From contig NZ_DJHF01000018.1 of assembly GCF_002433005.1 (NCBI RefSeq), positions 1 through 64,000 of the forward strand: a stretch of 64,000 bases of DNA. The letters are read 5' to 3'. This stretch comes from Acetomicrobium sp. UBA5826 (GTDB lineage: Bacteria > Synergistota > Synergistia > Synergistales > Acetomicrobiaceae). Position numbers and translations under genes: made by a program. The notes below the pieces were generated by a model that was given only the letters and a program-made list of their open reading frames with translations, ran no database searches and was not told the origin of the DNA. Numbering within the stretch: position 1 is the stretch's first letter; each line of letters begins with the position of its first letter. Of this stretch, positions 7,601 to 16,431 are shown piece after piece.

Positions 7601-9637
7601 TGCAGTCAAGTAATATATCCCCAAAACAACATCCTGCGTGGGCGTCACTATAGGTTTGCCGTGGGCCGGCGACAACAGGTTGTGTCCCGCCAGCATCAAT
7701 ATCCTAGACTCCGCTTGAGCCTCCAAAGAAAGAGGAACGTGAACGGCCATCTGGTCTCCGTCGAAGTCGGCATTAAAGGCAGTACAGACCAGCGGATGAA
7801 GCCTTATAGCCTTGCCTTCCATTAGCAGGGGCTCAAAGGCCTGAATTCCCAGACGGTGCAAAGTGGGCGCGCGATTGAGCATAACGGGATGGTCTTTGAT
7901 TATCTCTTCCAGGGCTTCCCATACCTCATCTCTCCTGCGCTCTATAACGCGCTTTGCGCCCTTTACGTTTGAGGCTATGCCCTTCTCAATAAGCTTGTGC
8001 ATTACGAAAGGCCTAAACAGCTCCAGTGCCATTTCCTTTGGTAAACCGCACTGGTAAAGCTTGAGTTCCGGACCAATGACTATTACGGATCTGCCCGAGT
8101 AGTCGACGCGCTTGCCCAGCAAGTTCTGACGGAAGCGCCCCTTCTTCCCCCTGAGCAAATCGGTCAAGCTCTTAAGGGGACGGTTGCCTGCGCCCAAAAC
8201 GGCCTTACCAACCCGTCCATTGTCTATCAGGGCATCCACGGCCTCCTGAAGCATTCTTTTCTCGTTTCTTATGATCATCTCCGGGGCTCGGAGTTCCTGT
8301 AACTTTTTCAGACGGTTGTTCCTGTTGATGACCCTCCTGTACAGGTCGTTCAAATCGGAAGTGGCAAATCTGCCGCCGTCGAGCTGCACCATGGGACGCA
8401 AATCCGGGGGAATGACGGGAAGAACGCTCATGATCATCCACTCCGGCTTGCTGTCGCCCTTCCTGAAATCTTCCACAACTTGAAGGCGTTTTATCAGCTT
8501 GCGCTTCTTTTGGCCCGTCGAATTCGCGATCTCTTCTCTAAGGGATATGGCCAACTCGTCTATATCTATGTTCTTGAGTAACTCTAAAATGCTTTCCGCC
8601 CCGATGCCTGCTGCGAAGTCCTTGTCGTAAGCCTTGCACAGCTTTTGTTCTCTTTCGACTATGATGTCGCACTGCTCAAAGGGCGAATCGCTTCCGTCTA
8701 TCACTATATATGAAGGATCCTCGATAGTCACCGTCTCCTGCTGAGAGGTAAATCTGCCAGGATAGTTTTTCATATAAAGCTGCAACTCGGAAGCCGAAAC
8801 CACATCGTCCTTAGAAAAGGGCAGGCGCACGGCAGCGACGACTATAAAGGCCTCCTGGTTTTTGATAGTCGCCCTCTGGAATTCGACCTTGACGCCATGT
8901 CTTTGGAGTCGTTCGATGTCGCTCTGGCTTACCACATCACCAACCCTGAAATTGGCATCTTCTATCTCGGTGATCGTGTAAGCCGGCTCGACTTTAAAAA
9001 GGTCATCGCCGTACTCCGTTCGATAGCGAGATACCTGTTGGGCCGAAAGTATATCCCCCTCTTTTAAGGGCAAATCGTCTACTCTAGTGATACGATACGC
9101 TTCCTCAGCTTTGAATTTAGGATCGTAGTGCCTGTGTATGCGCTCTTCGCAGGCAGGTATGAGATCGCCTTTTCTGACCAGATCGGGCCTTTTACCCTCC
9201 ATGACTACTTTGTAGAGGATTTCCCTTCGCCTTAAAGGGGCGAAGTACACCACTCTCTCCAGATCTTTGGATGTCGTTCCTAAAAACAGGCTCAACCTGC
9301 TCGGAATGCCGCGCAGATACCAGATGTGAACGACCGGACAGGCAAGCTCTATATGGCCCATCCTCTCCCTTCTCACCTTGCTGTCGGTAACTTCGACTCC
9401 ACAGCGGTCACACACTATGCCCTTAAATTTAGGGCCGTTCCGCTTGTATTTCCCACAGGCGCATTCGTAACTTCTTACAGGTCCAAATATGCGCTCACAA
9501 AAAAGACCGTCCTTTTCGGGCCTAAGGGTCCTGTAATTTATCGTCTCAGGGCGTTTTACCTCGCCGCTTGACAGTTCCCTTATCCTTTCGGGACTTGCCA
9601 ACCTGATTCGAACGCCTACAATTTCGCGATTGTTCAT
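4679..9637 (-). CDS. rpoC: DNA-directed RNA polymerase subunit beta prime
   Basis: Largest RNA polymerase subunit, carrying the catalytic magnesium site. At 1652 residues it is well above the about 1400 of Escherichia coli. Visible are the N-terminal zinc site (C59, C61, C76, C79), the active-site motif NADFDGDQM at about 622-630, the bridge-helix and trigger-loop regions, and the second zinc cluster CRNGICQKCYG. Residues about 180-335 hold four tandem repeats beginning with Y/F-x-I/V-x (Y181, Y220, F264, Y310), each followed by a G/DD-V/I turn. They resemble the sandwich-barrel hybrid repeats known from the beta-prime N-terminal insert of Thermus, Aquifex and Thermotoga. The ATG follows the rpoB TAA with no gap, so the two are translationally coupled. 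Confidence 0.98.
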   Translation of the reverse strand: MNNREIVGVRIRLASPERIRELSSGEVKRPETINYRTLRPEKDGLFCERIFGPVRSYECACGKYKRNGPKFKGIVCDRCGVEVTDSKVRRERMGHIELACPVVHIWYLRGIPSRLSLFLGTTSKDLERVVYFAPLRRREILYKVVMEGKRPDLVRKGDLIPACEERIHRHYDPKFKAEEAYRITRVDDLPLKEGDILSAQQVSRYRTEYGDDLFKVEPAYTITEIEDANFRVGDVVSQSDIERLQRHGVKVEFQRATIKNQEAFIVVAAVRLPFSKDDVVSASELQLYMKNYPGRFTSQQETVTIEDPSYIVIDGSDSPFEQCDIIVEREQKLCKAYDKDFAAGIGAESILELLKNIDIDELAISLREEIANSTGQKKRKLIKRLQVVEDFRKGDSKPEWMIMSVLPVIPPDLRPMVQLDGGRFATSDLNDLYRRVINRNNRLKKLQELRAPEMIIRNEKRMLQEAVDALIDNGRVGKAVLGAGNRPLKSLTDLLRGKKGRFRQNLLGKRVDYSGRSVIVIGPELKLYQCGLPKEMALELFRPFVMHKLIEKGIASNVKGAKRVIERRRDEVWEALEEIIKDHPVMLNRAPTLHRLGIQAFEPLLMEGKAIRLHPLVCTAFNADFDGDQMAVHVPLSLEAQAESRILMLAGHNLLSPAHGKPIVTPTQDVVLGIYYLTAMTEGRKGEGMVFRDIEDVLTALDHGVVHPHAKVKMLWDGQLIETSPGRALFNSMLHSSLRYINKQIAKKDLGALLDMAFDRVEHEDLVKMLDDVKLLGYRWFTKSGVSLNIDSIVIPPEKQEIVREVMEKESELNNQYGMGILTEDEYLRQTELLWTEAAAKIADCILEHMDELNPLRMMIDSGARGSKSQVSQMAGIRGVMADPSGKVIDYPIVSNFREGLNMLEYFISTHGARKGLADTALRTAKSGYLTRRLVDVSQDIIVLEEDCGTDQGVYITPLLQDDKVVIPLNERIYGRTALEDVRHPVDGTVLVGAGEIIDQEKADAIEAAGVKGLWVRSPMTCAFRNGICQKCYGLDLATRKPVAIGEAVGVVAAQSIGEPGTQLTMRTFHTGGVRITGEDITQGLPRVEQLFEARKPKKTALLSEVDGVVTEIREMEGKRKIVIQSADNPDEKMSFNVSTAQMLLVEEGDEVKKGQVLTEGYIDPQQLMEVNGIEAVHAYMVDGIQEVYKSQGVSINNKHIEVILRKVAPVNKVRIADEGDTSYVVGEIVWIDELEREVREIREHNQRCIDDSVAMLKGKILKDVIGKGSLDHAAQYKGEALDEGAIKILLQPGTALTELIVEDEGELIRVIVGESLFRRELEGLELVEDYESGDGVKIDAGSSLSMKQLTLITKDLRSPLQILDTDKLFSLCDVTYLAEDVVSGDTVIAVKDALLTREAALKIKESFIKEIKVWKAPETIDLPDAIQEYLISKIWGRPLGKVIDASGNEPIDVPPIVDGSIVRGIIEGDITAIEADGEIYSRQKILHSVLTEKIYGKVLLEPVKDKLGNVVVPAGTEVNQQVLERLTELEPTKIVIRPILALSQVERLIQKVTFVRKLRQEPIWKPVLLGITKAALATDSFLSAASFQQTAQALASAAVRGEVDYLKGLKENVIIGHLIPAGTGATVNRNFEVVEVKREPVFESVSADRAG

Positions 9638-12600
9638 TTACGCATCATCCCCCTCAGGGTCCACTTCTGCTTCGTCATCGTCCGGATCGCCGAAGATCCT
9701 GGCTTCCAAACCTATCTTTGCCTCTTCCTTTTTTGTCTGAGGTTTTTTCTCCGTCTCTTTCTTCACTTCAACTATATTCTGCTCTTCCTCCTCAACGTAG
9801 CCAACACTGTCGTCGTCGTAAAGGACCTGCACGTCAAGGCCCAATCCCTGAAGCTCTTTTACAAGTACCCTAAAGCTCTCGGGCACACCGGGGTTTCCTA
9901 TGTTTTGACCTTTGACTATGCTCTCGAATGTCTTGAGACGTCCCTGCACATCATCGGATTTGATGGTGAGCATCTCCTGCAATATGTGAGATGCGCCATA
10001 TCCTTCCAGGGCCCAAACTTCCATTTCTCCGAAGCGTTGTCCGCCAAATTGGGATTTTCCTCCCAGAGGCTGTTGCGTTATCAAGCTATAGGGGCCAACG
10101 GATCGGGCATGGATCTTGTCGTCGACAAGATGGATCAACTTGAGCATGTACATATATCCCACGGTAACTTTATTCTCGAAGGGTTCGCCCGTCCTCCCGT
10201 CGTAAAGGACGATGCTTCCGTCCCTGGTGAGATCGGGAAGCTTGCTATCCCGAATTTCCTCCATATACTTGAATATCTCGTCCACAGAGGCGCCTTCGAA
10301 GACTGGAGTCGCAACGCTCCATCCGTTGTGATAGGCCACAAACCCTAATATGGTCTCAAGAACTTGGCCCAAGTTCATTCGACTGGGAACGCCAAGCGGG
10401 TTCAAGACCACATCTACGGGGGTGCCATCGGGCAAATAAGGCATGTCTTCCACGGGCAAGATTCTGGACACAACCCCTTTGTTGCCGTGGCGTCCTGCCA
10501 TCTTATCTCCCACGGTAATTTTTCTGATTTGGGCCAAAAATACCTTGACCACTTCGTTGACTCCGGGAGGAAGATCATCGCTGTATTCATCCCGGGAAAG
10601 CCGCTTAACGGCTACGACCTTGCCACCTTCGCCGTGAGGCACCCTCAGAGAAGTATCCCTTACCTCACGGGCCTTTTCCCCGAAAATGGCCCTGAGCAAC
10701 TTTTCCTCAGGTGTCTGATCCGTTTCGCCCTTGGGCGAGACCTTGCCTACCAGGATATCCCCGGCCCTCACCTCAGCTCCTATGCGAACAATGCCTCTTT
10801 CGTCCAAATTTTTCAGCTGGTCTTCTCCCACGTTGGGGATATCTCTGGTTATCTCCTCGGGACCCAGCTTCGTATCCCTGGCATCTATTTCGTATTCCTC
10901 TATATGGATCGACGTATATACGTCCTCTTTTACGAGCCTTTCACTGAGAAGGATGGCATCTTCGAAGTTATAGCCCTCCCACCCCATAAAGGCAACCAAG
11001 ACGTTCCTGCCCAACGCCAATTCGCCATGATCCACCGCCTGACCGTCTGCCAGAAAATCTCCCTCATTGACAAAATCTCCCTTTCTGACGATAGGACGCT
11101 GGTGTATTACCGTTCCCTGGTTAGACCTTCTGAACTTTATCAAAGTATAGGTATCTACCAAGCCATCCTCGATAGTAACCTGAATTTTGTTGGCATCGAC
11201 ATAGGTAACCGTCCCGGGCCTTTTGGCCAATATACAGGCTCCCGAGTCCCTTGCGACCTTTTCCTCCATGCCCGTGCCCACAAGGGGAGATTCGCTCTGC
11301 ACGAGAGGAACAGCTTGTCTTTGCATGTTAGAACCCATCAAAGCCCTATTGGCGTCGTCGTGTTCAAGGAAGGGTATCAGGGCTGCTGAAACGGACACGA
11401 TCTGTTTTGGCGTTACGTCGACGTAATTTACCTGTTCGGGAGGGACTATGACTATGGATCCGCGATGCCTGACGTGGACTTCTTCTTCGTATATCCTTCC
11501 CTCTTCATCCAAGGGTATGTTTGCTCTGGCGACAAAGGCCTCGTCCTCTTCGTCGGCGGGAAGATACACAACTTCGTCGGTGACATACCTGTCCCTGACG
11601 ACGCGCTTTGGCGACATCAGGAAGCCGTATTCGTTGACCCTGGCGTAATTGGCCAAGGAGGTAACCAAACCTATGTTTGGACCTTCCGGAGTCTCGATAG
11701 GGCATATCCTCCCATAGTGAGACGGGTGTACGTCCCTCGCCTCAAACCCCGCTCTTTCTCTGGTCAAACCTCCGGGCCCCATGGCGGACAACCTCCGCCT
11801 ATGTGTGACGTCGGCCAGGGGGTTAGTCTGATCCATAAATTGAGATAACTGGCTGGAACCGAAAAATTCCCTTATTGCAGCCGAGATGGGGCGAATGTTT
11901 ATGAGATCGTGAGCCGTTGCGGTAGAAAGATCGGGTATGGTGGTCATCCTGTCCTTTGCGATGCGTTCCATCCTCAGCAATCCTATGCGAATTTGATTCT
12001 GAAGGAGCTCCCCTACCGAACGGACACGCCTGTTGGCGAGATGATCTATATCGTCCTCCCGCTCCAATCCGTCTCTCAAGTTGAGTATGCCCTTAACGAT
12101 GGTCACCAAATCATCTATAGTGAGCAGACGAACCTCCTCGGATATATTGAGACCAAGCCTTCTGTTCAATTTATACCTTCCCACTCGGCCCAAGTTATAT
12201 CGTCTGGTATCGAAGAAAAGGGAATAGACGTAATCTTTGGCGTTTTCCACCCTCAGAGGCTCGTTAGGACGCATGCGCCTAAAAATCTCGAGCATCGCCT
12301 CCTCGGGCGTATCGGTGCCGTCGCGTTCCAGGGTAGCTGCGAATACAGGGTCCACATTCCACAATCTTACCTTCGTCCTGCCGCTGTTCCATAAAACTTC
12401 GACGTGCTCTTTGGTGAGACGGTCGTTTTTGGGTATTATCACGTGGCCGGCGCTGTCTATTATGTCTTCGGCGATCAAGCGCCCTCTAACCTCTTCCTCT
12501 ACGATATCGACCTCTTTCTCGACACCTCCGAAGGTCCTTAGCAACTCCGTATTGTCCCTGATGCCAAAGGCCTTTAGAAGCGCTGTTGCGGGAACCTTGC

Positions 12601-13189
12601 GCCTATTGTCGATGTTAACGGACAAGACGTCGCCCGGGGTGAGGTCGAATTCGAGCCAGGCGCCTCTGTCAGGTATAATCTTGGCCTTGTAAACCTCCTG
12701 ACCGGGAGCCCCCGTCTCAATGCTGAAATAAACTCCAGCCGAACGAGCCAGCTGGTTTACGACAACCCTTTCCGTGCCGTTGACGATAAAGCTTCCTCTG
12801 TCCGTCATTACGGGAAAATCTCCGAGGAAAATCTCTTCCTCCTTGATCTCCCCGGTGCCGCGATTGATCATCTGAACTGTAGCGCGAAGAGGCATAGACC
12901 AGGTCAAATCCTTTTGTCTTGCCTCTTCTTCCGTCAAGGTGGGAGGATCGATGTAATATCGAACAAACTCGATGACAAAGGAACCGTCGTAACTTTCTAT
13001 CGGAAAGATCTCTTCGAGCAGCTCCTGAAGCCCCTGAGACTTTCTGTAGTCAGGGGGGACATCGGGTTGCAAAAACCATTTGTAAGATTGGTGTTGCAGC
13101 TCGACTAAATAAGGCAGGGCGACTAATTCTTTTGAAGGACCAAAAGACAACCTCTCGCGTTTTCTCCCCATATTCACGAAATTTGACAT
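9638..13189 (-). CDS. rpoB: DNA-directed RNA polymerase subunit beta
   Basis: Catalytic RNA polymerase subunit, 1183 residues, typical for compact bacterial beta. The rifampicin pocket (about 443-475) is wild type, with D453, H463 and S468 at the positions most often changed in resistance, so sensitivity is expected. The C terminus ends in an acidic tail (about 1150-1183), rich in Asp and Glu, that is not part of the usual core. The ATG lies 11 bases after GGGAGG; a second ATG six codons in is also possible. Upstream there is a promoter and then tRNA-Leu, not the usual rplK-rplA-rplJ-rplL genes. rpoC follows without any gap. Confidence 0.98.
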   Translation of the reverse strand: MSNFVNMGRKRERLSFGPSKELVALPYLVELQHQSYKWFLQPDVPPDYRKSQGLQELLEEIFPIESYDGSFVIEFVRYYIDPPTLTEEEARQKDLTWSMPLRATVQMINRGTGEIKEEEIFLGDFPVMTDRGSFIVNGTERVVVNQLARSAGVYFSIETGAPGQEVYKAKIIPDRGAWLEFDLTPGDVLSVNIDNRRKVPATALLKAFGIRDNTELLRTFGGVEKEVDIVEEEVRGRLIAEDIIDSAGHVIIPKNDRLTKEHVEVLWNSGRTKVRLWNVDPVFAATLERDGTDTPEEAMLEIFRRMRPNEPLRVENAKDYVYSLFFDTRRYNLGRVGRYKLNRRLGLNISEEVRLLTIDDLVTIVKGILNLRDGLEREDDIDHLANRRVRSVGELLQNQIRIGLLRMERIAKDRMTTIPDLSTATAHDLINIRPISAAIREFFGSSQLSQFMDQTNPLADVTHRRRLSAMGPGGLTRERAGFEARDVHPSHYGRICPIETPEGPNIGLVTSLANYARVNEYGFLMSPKRVVRDRYVTDEVVYLPADEEDEAFVARANIPLDEEGRIYEEEVHVRHRGSIVIVPPEQVNYVDVTPKQIVSVSAALIPFLEHDDANRALMGSNMQRQAVPLVQSESPLVGTGMEEKVARDSGACILAKRPGTVTYVDANKIQVTIEDGLVDTYTLIKFRRSNQGTVIHQRPIVRKGDFVNEGDFLADGQAVDHGELALGRNVLVAFMGWEGYNFEDAILLSERLVKEDVYTSIHIEEYEIDARDTKLGPEEITRDIPNVGEDQLKNLDERGIVRIGAEVRAGDILVGKVSPKGETDQTPEEKLLRAIFGEKAREVRDTSLRVPHGEGGKVVAVKRLSRDEYSDDLPPGVNEVVKVFLAQIRKITVGDKMAGRHGNKGVVSRILPVEDMPYLPDGTPVDVVLNPLGVPSRMNLGQVLETILGFVAYHNGWSVATPVFEGASVDEIFKYMEEIRDSKLPDLTRDGSIVLYDGRTGEPFENKVTVGYMYMLKLIHLVDDKIHARSVGPYSLITQQPLGGKSQFGGQRFGEMEVWALEGYGASHILQEMLTIKSDDVQGRLKTFESIVKGQNIGNPGVPESFRVLVKELQGLGLDVQVLYDDDSVGYVEEEEQNIVEVKKETEKKPQTKKEEAKIGLEARIFGDPDDDEAEVDPEGDDA

Positions 13190-13261
13190 GGGAGCAACGA
13201 CCTCCCTATCTATGTTTTTGGTGGGTTAAAATGGGAACCATTGTTTATAATGCGAGCGAAC

Positions 13262-13290
13262 ATGATAACAAATGGCGAACGCTCTGTCAA
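13262..13290 (-). promoter_or_regulatory. Promoter of rpoBC
   Basis: A perfect -35 box TTGACA (13285-13290) is followed after 17 bases by the -10 box TATCAT (13262-13267) on the minus strand, 72 bases upstream of the rpoB ATG. The whole 192-base gap between tRNA-Leu and rpoB shows no open reading frame of note and no T-run terminator. Confidence 0.85.
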
Positions 13291-13381
13291 TACCATAGGA
13301 ATATCTCTTTTCCATAACTTGATGTGATTATGGATACATCTCACTCCTGAAGGGATGAACATAATTATGTAGTTTTAAGAA

Positions 13382-13468
13382 TGGTGGGCAGGGGGGGATT
13401 TGAACCCCCACAGGCGCTAAGCCCACTGGCTCCTGAGGCCAGCGCGTCTACCTTTCCGCCACCTGCCC
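13382..13468 (-). tRNA. tRNA-Leu (anticodon CAG)
   Basis: An 87-base class II tRNA. The acceptor stem GGGCAGG pairs with CCTGCCC, the anticodon stem CTGGC/GCCAG encloses the seven-base loop CTCAGGA with anticodon CAG, a long variable arm follows, and the T-arm GGGGG-TTCAAAT-CCCCC is perfect. The discriminator base is A and the CCA end is encoded. It reads CUG leucine codons. It lies 17 bases downstream of tsaC, so it is probably processed from the long upstream transcript, and it is the last gene before the rpoB promoter. Confidence 0.97.
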
Positions 13469-13485
13469 CTGCTTCGCATGGCGAT

Positions 13486-14511
13486 TTATTTTACTACGTC
13501 ATGCGGGTTTTCGTCAAATTCAGCCGACGAAGCTCTATAAAGCCGATCTCTGATGGCCAGACCCAACCCCTCTTTGGCAGGATAATCGGCCACTATCACC
13601 TTTACGCCCTTTTTTTCGAGGTATCGCATAGCCATAAAAAGTCCTCGAGCGTAATGTTCAAGAGAATCGAACAAAATGACCTTCTCCGAAATATCCAGGG
13701 GAGGTCTTTTGATGCCCATGTAACCTACCGCTTCAGCCCCCTCGACGGGCCAATCATCGCCCTCTCTCCAAAGCACAACCCTGCACCGGGGAGCATAGTG
13801 CCTGTAACGGGTACCCGGGGACTTGCGCCTAACATCTTCTGCCCGGCCTGCTCCCAATTCATCGGGCAACATGACTTCTTCGCCAAACCCCTCTATGGCC
13901 TCAACGGGCAGACCGCCCGGCCTTAAAAGAACTACTTTTTCCTGCATCACGTCTATGACTGTAGATTCCACGCCCACGTCGGTCGGCCCGGCATCCAAGA
14001 TCACATCTATACAGCAACCGAGATCGTCATAGACGACCCCTGCATCCGTGGGACTTGGCCTTCCGCTGGTGTTGGCGCTTGGAGCTGCTATGGGAACGCC
14101 GGATTTCTCTATCAAGGCCAATGCCACGGGATGGGCGGGCATCCTCACCGCAACCGTCTCAAGCCCTCCCCTCGTAGCTTTGGGAACAATATCCTTGGCC
14201 TTCATGACCAGCGTCAAAGGACCCGGCCAGAAACGTTCCATCAACCTCAAAGCTTTCGGGGTGGTGTGGGCAATTTTTTCTGCCGATTCCACATTTGCTA
14301 CATGAACTATCAAGGGATTGTCGCAGGGACGTCCCTTAGCAGAGAAGATGCCTCTCACGGCACTTTCGTCCAGGGCATTGGCACCAAGGCCGTAAACAGT
14401 TTCCGTGGGAAAGGCAACTAACTTTCCCTTCGCTATCGCTTCCGCGGCAATTTTTATTATTTCACGTTCTGGGTTCCATTTGCCTATTTTATATATTGCA
14501 GCTTTTTTCAA
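13486..14511 (-). CDS. tsaC: Threonylcarbamoyl-AMP synthase (Sua5/YwlC type)
   Basis: Makes threonylcarbamoyl-AMP from threonine, bicarbonate and ATP, the first step of the t6A37 modification of tRNAs that read ANN codons. The 341 residues match the two-domain Sua5 form rather than the short TsaC. The YrdC domain occupies about 15-205 (FPTETVYGLGA near 35, KGRPCDNPLIVHV near 79, SANTSGRPSPTD near 146), followed by a linker with SPGTRYRHYAP and a C-terminal Sua5 domain. The start is a TTG overlapping the tgt stop (tgt ends GAT-TGA, this gene begins TTG), implying coupling. The transferase partner tsaD is at 60-61 kb in this window; tsaB and tsaE are not in view. Confidence 0.95.
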   Translation of the reverse strand: MKKAAIYKIGKWNPEREIIKIAAEAIAKGKLVAFPTETVYGLGANALDESAVRGIFSAKGRPCDNPLIVHVANVESAEKIAHTTPKALRLMERFWPGPLTLVMKAKDIVPKATRGGLETVAVRMPAHPVALALIEKSGVPIAAPSANTSGRPSPTDAGVVYDDLGCCIDVILDAGPTDVGVESTVIDVMQEKVVLLRPGGLPVEAIEGFGEEVMLPDELGAGRAEDVRRKSPGTRYRHYAPRCRVVLWREGDDWPVEGAEAVGYMGIKRPPLDISEKVILFDSLEHYARGLFMAMRYLEKKGVKVIVADYPAKEGLGLAIRDRLYRASSAEFDENPHDVVK

Positions 14512-15638
14512 TCCGCTTCATCTCCGAAAACCTCTCGGCAATGCTCTAGAAGGTCGGGAAAAGTGCCGTCTATAATGGCCCTTCTCGCCTTGCGCGCAAG
14601 ATCTAACATGAAATGCAGGTTATGCCAAGTACAAAGCCTTGACGCCAAAATTTCGCCTGCTTTATGGAGATGACGAATGTAGGCGCGGCTGAAATTTCTG
14701 CAAACATAACAACTGCAATTAGGATCCAGGGGAGAAAAATCCTCTTTAAGCTCTTTCCTGCGAACGTTCAACTTTCCCATCGAGGTCAGCACCGAACCGT
14801 TTCTCGCGTTTCTCGTCGGCAACACGCAATCGAACATATCCACGCCCCTTGCTATCCCCTCCACCATATCAAGGGGATGACCTACACCCATAAGATAACG
14901 GGGCTTCGTCTTGGGCAACAACTTGTTCAAGAGCTCTAAAACTTCATGCATGAGCGCCTTCGGCTCCCCAACGGCCAAGCCCCCTATGGCGTAACCTGGG
15001 AAATCCATATCCACCAGCGCATGACAACAGTATTCGCGCAAAAATGGAAAGACAGAACCCTGCACTATCCCGAACAGAGCCTGATCCCTTCTCGAATGTG
15101 CCTTTTTACAAAGTCCCGCCCATTTTATGGTTCGAAGGGTCGCTTCCTTAGCGCCTTCTTCCGTTATTGGATAGGAGGTACATTCGTCGAAACACATGGC
15201 TATGTCACTGCCTATGGCTTCCTCTATGGCCATTACCAGGGCAGGCGTCAGAAAATGTTTGCTGCCGTCCAGATGGGACTGAAATTCCACGCCCTCATCG
15301 CTTACCCTTCTCAACGACGCCAGGGAAAACACCTGAAAGCCCCCGCTATCCGTCAAAATTGCCCTGTCCCACCCCATAAAAGCGTGAAGACCTCCCGCCT
15401 TTTCTATTACATCGACGCCGGGGCGGAGATAAAGATGATAGGCATTCCCCAAAATAATGCGAGCTCCCAAAGCCTCAAGCTCGAAGGGTGCCATGGCCTT
15501 GACGGTGGCCTGGGTCCCCACGGGCATAAAGCAGGGCATCTCTATCACTCCATGAGTCGTATAGAACTTGCCTGCTCTGGCTCCGGTATGGGGACATTCG
15601 GCAATGATCTCATAGCTGAAAAGCTTATCCCTCCCCAT
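14508..15638 (-). CDS. tgt: tRNA-guanine transglycosylase
   Basis: Exchanges guanine 34 of GUN-anticodon tRNAs (Tyr, His, Asn, Asp) for the queuosine precursor preQ1. The 376-residue length is normal. The substrate-pocket motif DSGGFQVFSL is near 97-106, GYAIGGLAVGE near 215, the nucleophile segment MFDCVLPTRNARNG near 266, and the zinc ligands C-x-C-x2-C (SCYVC) plus a histidine in LCTWHN near 340 are all present. It is followed by tsaC with a short overlap and preceded by tatD with a 3-base gap. No preQ1 synthesis genes lie nearby, so supply of the base from elsewhere or by uptake is implied. Confidence 0.97.
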   Translation of the reverse strand: MGRDKLFSYEIIAECPHTGARAGKFYTTHGVIEMPCFMPVGTQATVKAMAPFELEALGARIILGNAYHLYLRPGVDVIEKAGGLHAFMGWDRAILTDSGGFQVFSLASLRRVSDEGVEFQSHLDGSKHFLTPALVMAIEEAIGSDIAMCFDECTSYPITEEGAKEATLRTIKWAGLCKKAHSRRDQALFGIVQGSVFPFLREYCCHALVDMDFPGYAIGGLAVGEPKALMHEVLELLNKLLPKTKPRYLMGVGHPLDMVEGIARGVDMFDCVLPTRNARNGSVLTSMGKLNVRRKELKEDFSPLDPNCSCYVCRNFSRAYIRHLHKAGEILASRLCTWHNLHFMLDLARKARRAIIDGTFPDLLEHCREVFGDEAD

Positions 15639-15641
15639 GGC

Positions 15642-16415
15642 CTACCATCCTAAAAGCCTCATCGAATTATCGAACACTACTTCGGCCAATTCTTCCACCT
15701 CAATGCCTCGCAAGGCTGCAATCGTCTCGTAAACGTAACCGACGTTGGCCGGCTCGTTCGGTTTGCCTCGAAGGTCCTCCGGAGAAAGGTACGGAGAATC
15801 GGTCTCGCAAAGAATGCTCTCCGGCCGAATGGAGGCGGCGATCCTCCTCAAGTTTTCGTTTTTTCTGTAGGTAATTGTACAGGCAAAGGAAATATAAAAG
15901 CCCATGTCGATAGCTTTTTTTGCATGTTCCATCTCCCCCTGAAAACAGTGCAAAACCCCTCCCACCTCGAAGGCGTCTTCGGCTTCCAAAATCTCCAGGG
16001 CCTCATCGTAGGCATCTCTCACGTGACATATGAGGGGTTTGCCTACGCACTTAGCCCATTCTATGTGCTTTATGAAAAACTCCCGCTGAACATTCCTGGG
16101 CGAGAGGTTGCGATAGTAATCCAATCCGGTCTCCCCTATAGCCAGCACCGATTCGTTCTCTCCCAAGGAAAGGAGCTCCTCGGGAATGCCCTCTTTCAGA
16201 TCCTTCACGTCATGGGGATGAACGCCAACGGCCGCAAAGGTCCTCACGGCCGTGACCTGCCTCGCCAAAGAAAGGGCCTCGAAGCTCGATGCTTCGTCCA
16301 CTCCGGGTACGAGCAAACGCTTCAAACCCTTGCCTGAGGCCCTCGCCAAGACCTCGTCCAGATGGCCTTTCAACGGCGACATATAAATATGACAATGGGT
16401 ATCGGCCAATCTCAC
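15642..16415 (-). CDS. tatD: TatD family metal-dependent deoxyribonuclease
   Basis: Amidohydrolase-fold nuclease of the TatD family, linked in other bacteria to 3'-5' DNA or RNA trimming and damage repair. With the start chosen here it has 257 residues, the family norm. The metal-binding DTHCH is at residues 5-9, GETGLDYYR near 105, ICHVRDAYDEAL near 135, and SILCETDSPYL near 205. I chose a GTG at 16415 because it places the DTHCH motif a few residues from the N terminus; an upstream ATG at 16502 would add 29 residues that overlap the metG coding region and look like read-through. It follows metG and precedes tgt, as in many bacteria. Confidence 0.92.
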   Translation of the reverse strand: MRLADTHCHIYMSPLKGHLDEVLARASGKGLKRLLVPGVDEASSFEALSLARQVTAVRTFAAVGVHPHDVKDLKEGIPEELLSLGENESVLAIGETGLDYYRNLSPRNVQREFFIKHIEWAKCVGKPLICHVRDAYDEALEILEAEDAFEVGGVLHCFQGEMEHAKKAIDMGFYISFACTITYRKNENLRRIAASIRPESILCETDSPYLSPEDLRGKPNEPANVGYVYETIAALRGIEVEELAEVVFDNSMRLLGW

Positions 16416-16431
16416 GGGGCATCGCAACTCC

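Noticed and set aside
10364..11389. A 341-codon open frame on the plus strand
   Set aside because: It lies entirely antisense to rpoB. Its translation has no recognisable domain and the region is fully explained by the conserved beta subunit; long antisense frames are common opposite such genes.
13295..13381. Terminator between tRNA-Leu and the rpoB promoter
   Set aside because: Only short A/T-rich palindromes (for example CATAATTATG) and a 5-base stem are present, with no GC-rich stem plus T-run.
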